Origin: CALBPI01 sp039033995
Lineage (GTDB): Bacteria; Pseudomonadota; Gammaproteobacteria; Steroidobacterales; Woeseiaceae
Length of the DNA: 64,000 nt
Assembly (NCBI GenBank): GCA_039033995.1
Contig: JBCCBP010000005.1
Location: 1 to 64,000, forward strand
Reading direction: 5' to 3'
The translations under genes and the position numbers were made by a program. Below the pieces are notes generated by a model. It had not been told where the DNA came from. It saw only the letters and a program-made list of their open reading frames with translations, and did no database searches. Shown piece by piece: positions 54,905-63,838 of the stretch (positions are counted from its first letter, which is position 1; each line of letters begins with the position of its first letter).

Positions 54905-55681
54905 TTACCGAATGATACTGCGTTCGGTGTTGGTGATTGAGTCGATCAGTACGCCAAGCTCCGGCTGGTCTGCGACGCGACTCTTGAGTTCTTCAATCGC
55001 ATCTGCCAACAACAGGTTACTGCGATAAACGACTTTGAAAGCATCACGGATGTGCCGAATCTGATCGCGCGAAAAACCCCGGCGCTTGAGACCTTCCGAG
55101 TTGATCCCACGCGGTGCTGCCGGCTGGCCCATGGCCATAATGTATGCAGGCACGTCTTTACCTATAGCGCTGTACATGCCCATGAAACTGTGTGCCCCGA
55201 TATTGCAGAATTGATGTGCACCAGAGAACCCACCAAAAATGGCGTAGTCGCCAACCGTCACATGCCCGGCGAGCGTCGCATTATTCGCGAGGATGATGTG
55301 ATCGCCCAGCACACAATCGTGGGCGATGTGCACATACGCCATGATCCAGTTGTCATTGCCGATGTGTGTATCGCCGCGATCCTGCGTCGTACCCCGATTG
55401 ATCGTGCAGCTCTCGCGAATCGTGTTGCGATCCCCGATCGTCAGAGTCGTCGGTTCACCCGCGTATTTTTTGTCCTGCGGATCGTCACCAATGCAGGCGA
55501 ACGAATAGATACGGTTCTCGCTTCCAAGCGTCGTTGGGCCCTTGATCACAACGTGTGAACCAATGTCACAGCCATCGCCGACTGTGACATCGTGGCCAAT
55601 CACCGAGAAAGCCCCGACCTTGACGTCACTGCCGAGCGTCGCACCATCCTCGATGATTGCCGTAGGGTGGATGTTAGCCAT
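54905..55681 (-). CDS. lpxA: LpxA, UDP-N-acetylglucosamine acyltransferase
   Basis: The protein has 258 residues, a left-handed beta helix of hexapeptide repeats with the catalytic His in VHIAHDCVLGDH. A C-terminal helical part follows (GLKRRGFSRDQIRHIRDAFK). It adds the first 3-hydroxyacyl chain of lipid A. It lies five bases before lpxB. Confidence 0.97.
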   Translation of the reverse strand: MANIHPTAIIEDGATLGSDVKVGAFSVIGHDVTVGDGCDIGSHVVIKGPTTLGSENRIYSFACIGDDPQDKKYAGEPTTLTIGDRNTIRESCTINRGTTQDRGDTHIGNDNWIMAYVHIAHDCVLGDHIILANNATLAGHVTVGDYAIFGGFSGAHQFCNIGAHSFMGMYSAIGKDVPAYIMAMGQPAAPRGINSEGLKRRGFSRDQIRHIRDAFKVVYRSNLLLADAIEELKSRVADQPELGVLIDSITNTERSIIR

Positions 55682-55690
55682 CGCGGAGAT

Positions 55691-56152
55691 CTACGCTTCG
55701 CCTGGCGCGCACATCAGTTCGGCGCTAGCAACTAACGTATCATCGACATAGGCCTTGGCATCGAAACGCCAAACCGTCCGAATGCGCCGGAGGAGTGATA
55801 CTTCCAGACGGAGCTGGTCACCTGGTTCAACCGGCTTGCGAAACCGCGCTTTGTCGATGCCGACAAAGTAGTACAACTTGCCTTCCCCGGGACCATCTCC
55901 GGCCGTGGCAAAGGCGAGAATTCCGGTCGCTTGTGCCAAGGCCTCAATGATCAATACGCCCGGCATCACAGGGCGCCCTGGAAAATGCCCCTGAAAAAAC
56001 GGTTCGTTGAAAGTAACGTTCTTGATGGCAGTCACCCGCTCCGCAGGCACGCAATCGATCACCTTGTCGATCAACAGAAAAGGGTAGCGGTGCGGGATCA
56101 ACGCCATGATCTGGCGAATGTCCAGCTGTTTGGCAATCGTCTGTTCGGTCAT
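55691..56152 (-). CDS. fabZ: FabZ, (3R)-hydroxyacyl-ACP dehydratase
   Basis: The protein has 153 residues of the hot-dog fold. IPHRYPFLLIDKV at the start, the catalytic His in FFQGHFPGRPVMPGV and the catalytic Glu in IIEALAQATG are present. It competes with LpxA for 3-hydroxyacyl-ACP, which explains why the two genes adjoin. Confidence 0.97.
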   Translation of the reverse strand: MTEQTIAKQLDIRQIMALIPHRYPFLLIDKVIDCVPAERVTAIKNVTFNEPFFQGHFPGRPVMPGVLIIEALAQATGILAFATAGDGPGEGKLYYFVGIDKARFRKPVEPGDQLRLEVSLLRRIRTVWRFDAKAYVDDTLVASAELMCAPGEA

Positions 56153-56166
56153 TGATACTCCGGCCG

Positions 56167-57174
56167 TCAGCGGATCTTTTTCTCGAGCGCCGCAAGGCGG
56201 CGAGCAAGCTTGTCCAATTGCCGATATCTTGCCAGATTTCGCTGGTACTGGCGAAACTCCTCATGTGGAAACACTCCGCCATAGGTGCCCGCCTGCTCGA
56301 TATCGCTGGTAACCGTACAACGGGCCGTGATGACAACGTTATCGGCAATGCTGAGATGCCCTGACGTGCCACTGTTGCCGCCGAATACACAGTTCTTGCC
56401 GATCGTCGTTGACCCGGCGATACCGACCATGCCCGCCATCACCGTATGATCCCCGATGACCGTGTTGTGACCAATCTGGATCTGATTATCGAGCTTGACA
56501 CCATCACCGATGCGCGTGTGTTCGATTGCGCCGCGGTCGATACTCGTGCACGCACCAATCTCGACGTCGTCTCCGATCCGTACACCGCCCACTTGCGGCA
56601 CCTTGATCCAGGCTTCTGGCGTACGTGCAATGCCGAAGCCATCCGTGCCGATGACCGCACCGGCGTGCACGAGACCGCGGGCGCCGATATGGACATCAGC
56701 CATGATGGTGACGTTGGGCTCCAGGATGCAATCCGCACCAATACGTGACCCAGCGCCGATGAATGTGCCGGCTCCACACACTACGCCCGCATCGACGTAG
56801 ACGCCGTCATCGATCACCACATTGGCGCCAATCGATGCCGTTGGATCTACAACGGCATCCTCAGCGACCGACGCAGATGGGTGCACCCCGCCCTGCATTC
56901 GCGGTGCGGGATAGAGTGCAGCCGCCATACGCGCATACGTGACATACGGGTCCTTGGCGATGATGGCACAGCCAGGCACATCGTTCGCGAACTCCTCAGC
57001 CACAACGACCGCGGCAGCACCTGTCGTAGACAGGTACTGCCGGTAGTGCGGATTTGACAAGAATGACAGGGCGCCCTCGCCTGCATTCTGGAGTGTCGCG
57101 ACGTGCGTTACTTCCGTGTCGGGATCGCCAATGACATCACAACCGAACGTAACGGCGAGTTCCGATACGCGCAC
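56167..57174 (-). CDS. lpxD: LpxD, UDP-3-O-acylglucosamine N-acyltransferase
   Basis: The protein has 335 residues. An N-terminal uridine-binding domain is followed by a hexapeptide-repeat beta helix with the catalytic His in QIQIGHNTVIGDH, and a C-terminal helix. It adds the N-linked acyl chain of lipid A. The start codon is GTG 57174, 12 bases after skp. Confidence 0.97.
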   Translation of the reverse strand: MRVSELAVTFGCDVIGDPDTEVTHVATLQNAGEGALSFLSNPHYRQYLSTTGAAAVVVAEEFANDVPGCAIIAKDPYVTYARMAAALYPAPRMQGGVHPSASVAEDAVVDPTASIGANVVIDDGVYVDAGVVCGAGTFIGAGSRIGADCILEPNVTIMADVHIGARGLVHAGAVIGTDGFGIARTPEAWIKVPQVGGVRIGDDVEIGACTSIDRGAIEHTRIGDGVKLDNQIQIGHNTVIGDHTVMAGMVGIAGSTTIGKNCVFGGNSGTSGHLSIADNVVITARCTVTSDIEQAGTYGGVFPHEEFRQYQRNLARYRQLDKLARRLAALEKKIR

Positions 57175-57186
57175 GAAATACTCGCT

Positions 57187-57720
57187 CTAGTCGTCGCCAG
57201 CGTTGGCCTGGATTTGCTCAAGAATTTGACTGGTCACAACGACACGGCCGCTTGCGAACACAACCCCATCGCTCAGAATCAGATCGTAGCCATTCGCTTT
57301 CGCAAACGCATCCACTTCGGTCAACAACAAGCGCTGCAGCTTGCCGAGTTCCTCGTTTTGACGCAGGTTTCTATCTTCGACAAATTCCTGCTGCAAACGC
57401 TGTAGTTCACGTTGGCCTTCGCGCAGATCACGCTCCATGTTGCGTCGCTCGGCATCGCCCATGACCGCCAGATCACGCTGCGCTTTTTCAGACAGCTCTT
57501 CGAGCTCTTTTTGCTTAGCGAGCACAGTGCGCTCGCGTGGCGCAAACTCTTCCTGCAACGCTTCCATCGACGTCTTGGTCTGAGGCGCTGCCTGCAGCAA
57601 GGCCTGAATATTGACCACGCCAATCTTCAGCTCCTGCGCATTCGCATTGGCGCCGAGCAGCAGCATCGCTGACATCATCAGCACAGCCTTGCGAGTAAAA
57701 GAGAACGTAGAATCAAACAT
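57187..57720 (-). CDS. skp: Skp/OmpH periplasmic chaperone
   Basis: The protein has 177 residues. A signal peptide (about residues 1-28, ending ANAQE) is followed by LKIGVVNIQALLQAAPQ and a long coiled-coil arm (about 45-130), as in the jellyfish-shaped Skp trimer. It carries unfolded outer-membrane proteins to BamA, which is encoded just upstream. Confidence 0.93.
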   Translation of the reverse strand: MFDSTFSFTRKAVLMMSAMLLLGANANAQELKIGVVNIQALLQAAPQTKTSMEALQEEFAPRERTVLAKQKELEELSEKAQRDLAVMGDAERRNMERDLREGQRELQRLQQEFVEDRNLRQNEELGKLQRLLLTEVDAFAKANGYDLILSDGVVFASGRVVVTSQILEQIQANAGDD

Positions 57721-57731
57721 AAGTGTAACCC

Positions 57732-60161
57732 TTAGAATGCATTACCAATTGTAAACTGAAAACGCTCCACGACGTCGCCAAACAGACGATCATTGCCATC
57801 AAACGCATTGAGCGGTGTCGCGTAGCTAAATCTGAATAACCCCAGCGGGGCTAGCCATTCTACAGCGAGACCCACCGATTGCTTCAAGTTATCGGCATCA
57901 AAACTGTAATCGACCGGATCGCCACCCAGACGATCGGTAAAGCGAATCTCGCCATTGCTGAACACGTTACCGATATCATAGAACAGGCTGGCACGCCCAC
58001 GACCCCTGAAGCGTTGCGGGATCGGCAGAATCAACTCGATCTGCGTATTGGCCAGGATATTACCCCCATACGGCCGGCCGAAACTATCGCGCGGGCCCAG
58101 ATCAAACTCGCTGTAGCCGCGGACAGATCCGGGCCCACCGGTTCTGAACAACTTGTACGGCGGAAGTGCTGTCGTGTCGCCAAGGCCCTCGCCAAATGCA
58201 AGCTCGGTGGCGATTTGAATGGTCCATGGGCCCCATATCGGGATTAGCTTCAAGCCATCGTAGCGAACAGTCCAATACTCCACCTCAGAGCCCGGTACTG
58301 CGTAGCCGAAGGATACGCGATGACGAGACCCGCGGTCTGCAAACAAGGCTCTGTTTCGACTATCGAATGCCCAGCCGCCGATGAGTTCATAGGTGTTGAA
58401 TTCGCTAGTGAATACCGTCAGGTCGTTACCGAAGAAGCCACCATCAACGTTTTCGTTGGTGCGCGCGTTCCCGTTCTGCACGATCCAGTCGATGGCCTGC
58501 TGCGTACTCTGCCCTTCTGTTGCTACCAGGCGTGCGCGTTGCAAGGCAGCACCAAGACTGATGCTCTGGAACTCCGAGATCGGATAACTGTATTCCAGCG
58601 ATGCCGTCAGCGTTTCGGTCGACAAATCAGACGACGACTCGTTGAACTGATCAAAGTTGCGATAAGACAACGCCATCGTACGCCGGACACCGTCCATGGT
58701 GATGTAGGGATTGGTATGCGAGAAACTATAGTTCGTCTGGAACCGACTGGAGTTGATCTCAGCACTGATACGGTTGCCGGTACCCATGAAATTGGTGTGC
58801 GTAAAGTTACCATTCAACAGCAACTTTTGCGTTTCTGAATAGCCGAGACCACCACCAAATTGTCCTGGCAAGCCGTACTCCAGATCGAAGTTGACATCGA
58901 CCTGATCGTTACTGCCTGCGACCGGTACAACGTCGAAATCGACCGTTTCCAGATACGGCAAGCGCTGTTGCAGACGTATCTTTGAGCGGTCGAGTAACTG
59001 GTTCGACAAATAGGCACCTTCCATTTGCCGTACTTCGCGTCGCAAGACTTCATCGGACACCTGATCGACGCCGTCGAAATTGATGTTACGCACATACATG
59101 CGGTTATTGGGCTCGATGAAGATCGTCACATCGACGGTCTTCTCATCGCGATTCAACTCTGGCGCAAACTCAATCTCGGCTTCCGCGTAGCCATCCGCAC
59201 CCAGTCGCAGACCCATCAGCTCGGTCGACTGGGTCAGCATACGCTGATTGAAAATATCGCCTGGCTTGGCGAGCACCAGCGGCAACAAGAATTTCTCCGG
59301 CACAACCATCTTGCCTGCGATCTTCACATCGGAGAGCGTGTAGACATCGCCTTCGGACAGATTGATCGTGATGAAAACATCTTCTCGATCAGGCGAAATA
59401 GCCACTTGAGTGGACGTGACACGGAAATCCGCGTAACCGCGGTCGAGATAGTAGGAACTGAGTGTTTCGAGATCGCCTGTCAGCGCTTCTTTCGAATAAC
59501 GGTCATCCTGACGAATCCATGACAACCAGTTACCGGTACGCAACTCGAACTGACCGATTAGTGTTTCGTCATTAAACACATTGTTGCCGACGACATTGAT
59601 CTGGCGAATTCGCGCACGATCGCCCTCTTTCACGTCAATAAACACAGCAACAGCGTTATTCGGTCGATCCTCGACCCGCGTCTCGACGCTGACCCCGTAT
59701 TTGCCGCGACTGTAGTACTGCTCGACCAGGAACTGTTGCACCTCGTCAAGCACCGATCGATCAAACGTCTTGCCACGCGCCAGTCCGACAGAGCGCAGCG
59801 AGTCCATGAGGTCTTCCGTTTTAATGTCCTTGTTACCGTCGATGGTAAACTGCTCGATCGATGGTCGTTCCTTGACGACCACCACGAGCGTATCGCCATC
59901 ACGACGCAACGCGACATCATCGAACAAACCTTGCGCGTACAAGGCGCGCAGCGCCTCTCGCAGGCGAATCTCGTCGACGTCATCACCGATGTTGATCGGC
60001 AGGTAGTTAAACACCGTACCTTCGGCAATGCGTTGCAGACCGTCAACCCGCATATTGCGCACTTCAAATGCAGCGGCTTGCAGCGAGCAGAGTATCGCCG
60101 TTGTAAAGATCGCCAAGCGCTGTCGTTTTAGTCGATGCATCATAGTTGATTGTTGTGTCAT
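57732..60161 (-). CDS. bamA: BamA, outer-membrane protein assembly factor
   Basis: The protein has 809 residues. A signal region with AIFTTAILCSLQAAAFEV is followed by five POTRA repeats (to about residue 425) and a C-terminal 16-strand barrel. The barrel holds the lock motif SVRGYSEFDLG and ends in FQFTIGNAF, with the terminal Phe of the beta signal. It inserts beta-barrel proteins into the outer membrane. ATG 60161 overlaps the rseP stop as ATGA with AGGGGA nine bases upstream. Confidence 0.98.
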   Translation of the reverse strand: MTQQSTMMHRLKRQRLAIFTTAILCSLQAAAFEVRNMRVDGLQRIAEGTVFNYLPINIGDDVDEIRLREALRALYAQGLFDDVALRRDGDTLVVVVKERPSIEQFTIDGNKDIKTEDLMDSLRSVGLARGKTFDRSVLDEVQQFLVEQYYSRGKYGVSVETRVEDRPNNAVAVFIDVKEGDRARIRQINVVGNNVFNDETLIGQFELRTGNWLSWIRQDDRYSKEALTGDLETLSSYYLDRGYADFRVTSTQVAISPDREDVFITINLSEGDVYTLSDVKIAGKMVVPEKFLLPLVLAKPGDIFNQRMLTQSTELMGLRLGADGYAEAEIEFAPELNRDEKTVDVTIFIEPNNRMYVRNINFDGVDQVSDEVLRREVRQMEGAYLSNQLLDRSKIRLQQRLPYLETVDFDVVPVAGSNDQVDVNFDLEYGLPGQFGGGLGYSETQKLLLNGNFTHTNFMGTGNRISAEINSSRFQTNYSFSHTNPYITMDGVRRTMALSYRNFDQFNESSSDLSTETLTASLEYSYPISEFQSISLGAALQRARLVATEGQSTQQAIDWIVQNGNARTNENVDGGFFGNDLTVFTSEFNTYELIGGWAFDSRNRALFADRGSRHRVSFGYAVPGSEVEYWTVRYDGLKLIPIWGPWTIQIATELAFGEGLGDTTALPPYKLFRTGGPGSVRGYSEFDLGPRDSFGRPYGGNILANTQIELILPIPQRFRGRGRASLFYDIGNVFSNGEIRFTDRLGGDPVDYSFDADNLKQSVGLAVEWLAPLGLFRFSYATPLNAFDGNDRLFGDVVERFQFTIGNAF

Positions 60162-61537
60162 GTCAGCAAGTCCCCTACCAGCCGAGCGATATCGTTATAA
60201 AAGGCGAGACTCATAACACCCAACAACACGACAATCCCGATCTGCTGTCCGATGATTTGCCAACGCTCGGCCATTGGCCGACCAGTGGTTCCCTCGATCA
60301 GCTGGTAGACCACCTGACCACCGTCGAGCATTGGAATAGGCAACAGATTGAGCGCACCAAGACTGATGCTGACCATCGCCAGAAAATCCAGAAACCAGTC
60401 AAAGCCGCGCTCGAGCGACTGACCAGCGAATTGACCAATACTGATCGGACCCGAAATGTTCTTGGTCGACACGGAACCGGTAGCCATACGACCGAACATC
60501 TCAAACGTAAAGCCGATTTGCTCCACAGTACGGGTGAAGGCTTCGGGCAGCGCGACACCTAAACCGAGCTGTTTGCGCGCGTACAAGTTCGCAGGGCGTT
60601 CATCGGCCGGATAGACACCGATCAAACCGATCGGCGTGCCGTTGTTGTCAGCTGAAGCAACGTCAACGGCGATCGTCAGTGGCTGTGTACCGCGCAGAAT
60701 GTCGAACGCCAGACGTTCGCCAGGCCGCTCGACAACAATCTCGCGCATGTCATTGAACGTCGAGACCGGTGTCCCGTCGACCGCGACAACACGATCACTG
60801 ATTTCGAGTCCAGCCATACGACCGACGGATCCCTCCTGAAAACGGCCGACAATCGCCCGCGCACTCCAGGGTTTGAAACCCAGACCCTCGAAAATTCTTC
60901 CTGGCTCCGACAGCCTCGCGGTGTCCGCATCGACCACCAGCTCCACATTGACACGTTCCCCGCTTGCGCGTTCCAGAGTCAACGGTATGCGGGCATCGTC
61001 AACCATCTCGTCGACGATCGCTTGCAGCCCACGACCATTCCAGCTCTCTACCTCGCGCTCGCCAACAGCGGCGATCACGTCGCCGTAACGTAAACCTGCC
61101 ATAGCCGCAGGGGACTCCGGTGTCACGATGCCGACCACCGGTCGAACCGTCGTCGTGCCATAGACAAACAACAGCCAATAGGCCGCGATGGCGAGGAGAA
61201 AATTCGCTGCCGGCCCTGCTAACAGCACCGCGATACGCTGCCAGACTGGCTGCGCGTTGAAAGTACGGCCCTTGTCTTCCGGGGCAACGTCGCCTTCGCG
61301 ATCATCGAGCATTTTCACGTAGCCGCCAAGCGGTAGTGCGCTGATGCAATATTCGGTTTGGTCAGGGCCGGCGCGTTTGGTCCAGATGGGCTTACCGAAG
61401 CCGATCGAGAAACGCAATACTTTGATGCCGCATAGCCGAGCGACGGCGTAATGCCCGTACTCGTGAATAGCAACCAAAATGCTGATCGTGACGATCAGGC
61501 CAAAGATGCCCCAGATCGTATTCGTCAAAAATGTCAT
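60158..61537 (-). CDS. rseP: RseP, site-2 zinc metalloprotease
   Basis: The protein has 459 residues. The zinc motif HEYGH lies in the first membrane helix (LVAIHEYGHYAVARL), two PDZ domains follow in the middle, and the third metal ligand is in LLPIPMLDGGQV. It makes the second cut in RseA that frees sigma-E (rpoE and rseA are at 25986-27273). The preceding 145-base gap to cdsA is where dxr sits in relatives with the cdsA-dxr-rseP order. Confidence 0.97.
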   Translation of the reverse strand: MTFLTNTIWGIFGLIVTISILVAIHEYGHYAVARLCGIKVLRFSIGFGKPIWTKRAGPDQTEYCISALPLGGYVKMLDDREGDVAPEDKGRTFNAQPVWQRIAVLLAGPAANFLLAIAAYWLLFVYGTTTVRPVVGIVTPESPAAMAGLRYGDVIAAVGEREVESWNGRGLQAIVDEMVDDARIPLTLERASGERVNVELVVDADTARLSEPGRIFEGLGFKPWSARAIVGRFQEGSVGRMAGLEISDRVVAVDGTPVSTFNDMREIVVERPGERLAFDILRGTQPLTIAVDVASADNNGTPIGLIGVYPADERPANLYARKQLGLGVALPEAFTRTVEQIGFTFEMFGRMATGSVSTKNISGPISIGQFAGQSLERGFDWFLDFLAMVSISLGALNLLPIPMLDGGQVVYQLIEGTTGRPMAERWQIIGQQIGIVVLLGVMSLAFYNDIARLVGDLLT

Positions 61538-61624
61538 GCGTGCTCAGTCCCTGCTGTTTCCGCTGTGCTCAGCAGTACAGACCACACCGCCGACACATCG
61601 TTCCCACCGTTGCTTCGGCACCAC

Positions 61625-61651
61625 ATCATAACGGCTCGCCGAGCGTAACAA
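61625..61651 (-). promoter_or_regulatory. Candidate promoter before rseP-bamA
   Basis: In the cdsA-rseP gap, TATGAT (61630-61625 on the minus strand) matches five of six -10 bases. A TTGTTA (61651-61646) lies 15 bases upstream, which is a short spacing. It would start transcription about 80 bases before rseP. The rest of the 145-base gap shows no gene or gene remnant that I recognise. Confidence 0.35.
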
Positions 61652-61682
61652 GGCACCGCTGAACCGCCGCTGTAAATGTTGG

Positions 61683-62495
61683 TTACCATGCGCCATGCCC
61701 TATGACGATACCGGCGACGAATAGCGGAGTCGCTGCGGCAATACTGTCGATCCGATCGAGAATACCGCCGTGGCCTGGAAACAACGAACCGCTGTCCTTG
61801 ACCCCGGCCTCACGCTTGAACAAGCTCACCGTCAGGTCGCCCAACACCGCAATGGCGCCGGTGACAAAACACAGCGGAACCAATCGATACCAGGCGAGCC
61901 CAAAATAGGCGCTGCCGGCGAACCCAATCGCGGCCGACAAGACCAGACCACCGACCACCCCCGCCCATGTCTTTTTGGGGCTCACAGCCGGCGCGAGCTT
62001 GCGTTTTCCGAGAAAACGACCGGCAAAATAGCCGCCGACGTCCGACGCCCAGATGGTGATTAACACAAACAGCAGCAATGCCGGGCCAGTAATTTTACCC
62101 GTCTCCGGGTAACGCGCCAGTGCAACCATCGCGAAGAATGCCGGCAGAAGCACTAACAGACCAGCGACCATCGTCGTCAACTGCGAAACGGGGCGCGGGT
62201 AGCGCAATACGAACAGAAGCGCGATGCACCACCACGCACCAGCGACGCTCAGCAAGACGGTCGCCGGAATCCAATCGACCCCTGGCCACAGCGCCGCACA
62301 GCCCGCTGCAACCGCAGCGACATAAGCGAGACGCGACGAATTTGTTTGCAGACGGCATAGCGTGGACCACTCCCAGGCCGCCCCGGCGATCACAAGCAGA
62401 ATGACGGGCGCAATCACCCATGGTGGCAGAATAAACAGAATGAGCAGAATCGCCACAATAGCGACTACCGCGGTTTGTAAGCGCGCGAGTAGCAA
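61683..62495 (-). CDS. cdsA: CdsA, phosphatidate cytidylyltransferase
   Basis: The protein has 270 residues with about eight membrane helices. The family signature is split as KKTWAGVVGG and KDSGSLFPGHGGILDRIDS. It makes CDP-diacylglycerol for all phospholipids, using CTP. The start is TTG 62495, directly after the uppS TAG, with GAGG eight bases before it inside uppS. No better start exists. Confidence 0.96.
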   Translation of the reverse strand: MLLARLQTAVVAIVAILLILFILPPWVIAPVILLVIAGAAWEWSTLCRLQTNSSRLAYVAAVAAGCAALWPGVDWIPATVLLSVAGAWWCIALLFVLRYPRPVSQLTTMVAGLLVLLPAFFAMVALARYPETGKITGPALLLFVLITIWASDVGGYFAGRFLGKRKLAPAVSPKKTWAGVVGGLVLSAAIGFAGSAYFGLAWYRLVPLCFVTGAIAVLGDLTVSLFKREAGVKDSGSLFPGHGGILDRIDSIAAATPLFVAGIVIGHGAW

Positions 62496-63251
62496 CTAGC
62501 CGACCTCTTCGTGCGCTACCGGCTCAACGCGTCCGAAACGACGATCACAGCGCGAAAATGCGATGACTGCCTCGTCAAGTTCTGTCGCATCGTAGTCTGG
62601 CCAAAGTGTCTCGCTGAAGTGCAGTTCCGCATAAGCCATGTGCCACAACAGAAAGTTACTCACTCGGCGTTCGCCACCGGTGCGAATCATTAAGTCAACA
62701 TCCGGTGCACCCCGTAACGACATCGCCTCCGCAAACTGCGTCTCTGTAATGTCATCGGCATTAAGATCACCCTGCGCCGCGGCGCGTGCGAGTTCCCGGC
62801 AACCGTTGAGGATATCCCAGCGCCCGCCGTAACCCACCGCGACTTGGAGCTGCAACCCGGTATTGCCGACTGTCAGGGACTCCGCTTCGTGCATCGCGGT
62901 CTGCAAGCGCGTCGATAAACGCGACAAATCACCGACAAAACGTAAGCGTACGTTGTTCTCGTGTAGCTCCGCGACTTCACGTTGCAAGGCATCGAGGAAC
63001 AGTTTCATCAGGCCAACGACTTCTTCGCGTGGGCGGGACCAGTTCTCGGATGAAAATGCAAAGACAGTGAGATAATCGATTTCGAGTTCGCCACAGCGGC
63101 GCACAACGGCGCGAACAGATTTAACGCCAGCGCGATGTCCGAAGTGGCGCGGCAATGCACGCTGGCGTGCCCAGCGTCCGTTGCCGTCCATGATGACGGC
63201 AATATGACGAGGTCGCTGCTCTGGCGCTACGCTGTCTGCACTATCCGTCAT
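62496..63251 (-). CDS. uppS: UppS, undecaprenyl diphosphate synthase
   Basis: The protein has 251 residues. HIAVIMDGNGRWARQR holds the catalytic Asp, with VFAFSSENWSRP and the diphosphate-binding DLMIRTGGERRVSNF. It extends farnesyl diphosphate with isopentenyl diphosphate to the C55 carrier for the cell wall and LPS. ATG 63251 fits family starts. It needs IPP, although no IPP-pathway gene is seen at the usual neighbours. Confidence 0.97.
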   Translation of the reverse strand: MTDSADSVAPEQRPRHIAVIMDGNGRWARQRALPRHFGHRAGVKSVRAVVRRCGELEIDYLTVFAFSSENWSRPREEVVGLMKLFLDALQREVAELHENNVRLRFVGDLSRLSTRLQTAMHEAESLTVGNTGLQLQVAVGYGGRWDILNGCRELARAAAQGDLNADDITETQFAEAMSLRGAPDVDLMIRTGGERRVSNFLLWHMAYAELHFSETLWPDYDATELDEAVIAFSRCDRRFGRVEPVAHEEVG

Positions 63252-63261
63252 GACGACGCCA

Positions 63262-63819
63262 TCAAAACTCCATGAGTTCTGCTTCTTTCTCCGCCAGAAC
63301 GGCGTCGACGGCAGCAACGTGTTTGTTCGTCAGCTCCTGGATGGCGTCCGCAGCACGTCGCTCATCATCCTCGCCGATTTCCTTTTCCTTTAGCAGGTCC
63401 TTGAAGTCGGATAATGCGTCACGACGAATGTTGCGGATGGCGATACGGCCATTCTCGGCTTCGCCGCGCACGATACGAATCATGTCTTTGCGACGCTCTT
63501 CCGTCAGCGGTGGCAACGGTACCCGAATCACCGTACCGGCACTGGCTGGATTCAGTCCGAGATCAGAATTCATGATGGCCTTCTCAACCTTGACGACCAT
63601 GTCTTTTTCCCACGGCGTCACAAGTAATGTGCGCGCATCCTCAACGCCGAGGTTAGCCACCTGGTTCAGCGGCACGTCGGAACCATAGTATTCGACCATG
63701 ATGTGATCGAGCAGGCTCGTATGTGCACGACCGGTACGAATCTTGGTGAGCTCGGTGCGCAAAGCATCCACGCTCTTGCCCATGCGCGAATCCGCGTCTT
63801 TCTTGATCTCTTCGATCAT
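63262..63819 (-). CDS. frr: Ribosome recycling factor
   Basis: The protein has 185 residues and is complete. It starts with a helical KKDADSRMGKSVDALRTEL and shows KIRTGRAHTSLLD, VPLPPLTEERRKDM and the C-terminal three-helix bundle. With EF-G it splits ribosomes after termination. It lies between pyrH and uppS; in enterics dxr would come next. Confidence 0.97.
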   Translation of the reverse strand: MIEEIKKDADSRMGKSVDALRTELTKIRTGRAHTSLLDHIMVEYYGSDVPLNQVANLGVEDARTLLVTPWEKDMVVKVEKAIMNSDLGLNPASAGTVIRVPLPPLTEERRKDMIRIVRGEAENGRIAIRNIRRDALSDFKDLLKEKEIGEDDERRAADAIQELTNKHVAAVDAVLAEKEAELMEF

Positions 63820-63838
63820 GTCAGTCTCCGTCGAACCC

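Noticed and set aside
60563..60590. Possible sigma-E promoter for bamA inside rseP (GAACTT with TCGGT 17 bases on)
   Set aside because: The -10 half fits poorly and it lies about 400 bases before bamA inside a coding region; a chance match is likely without RNA data.
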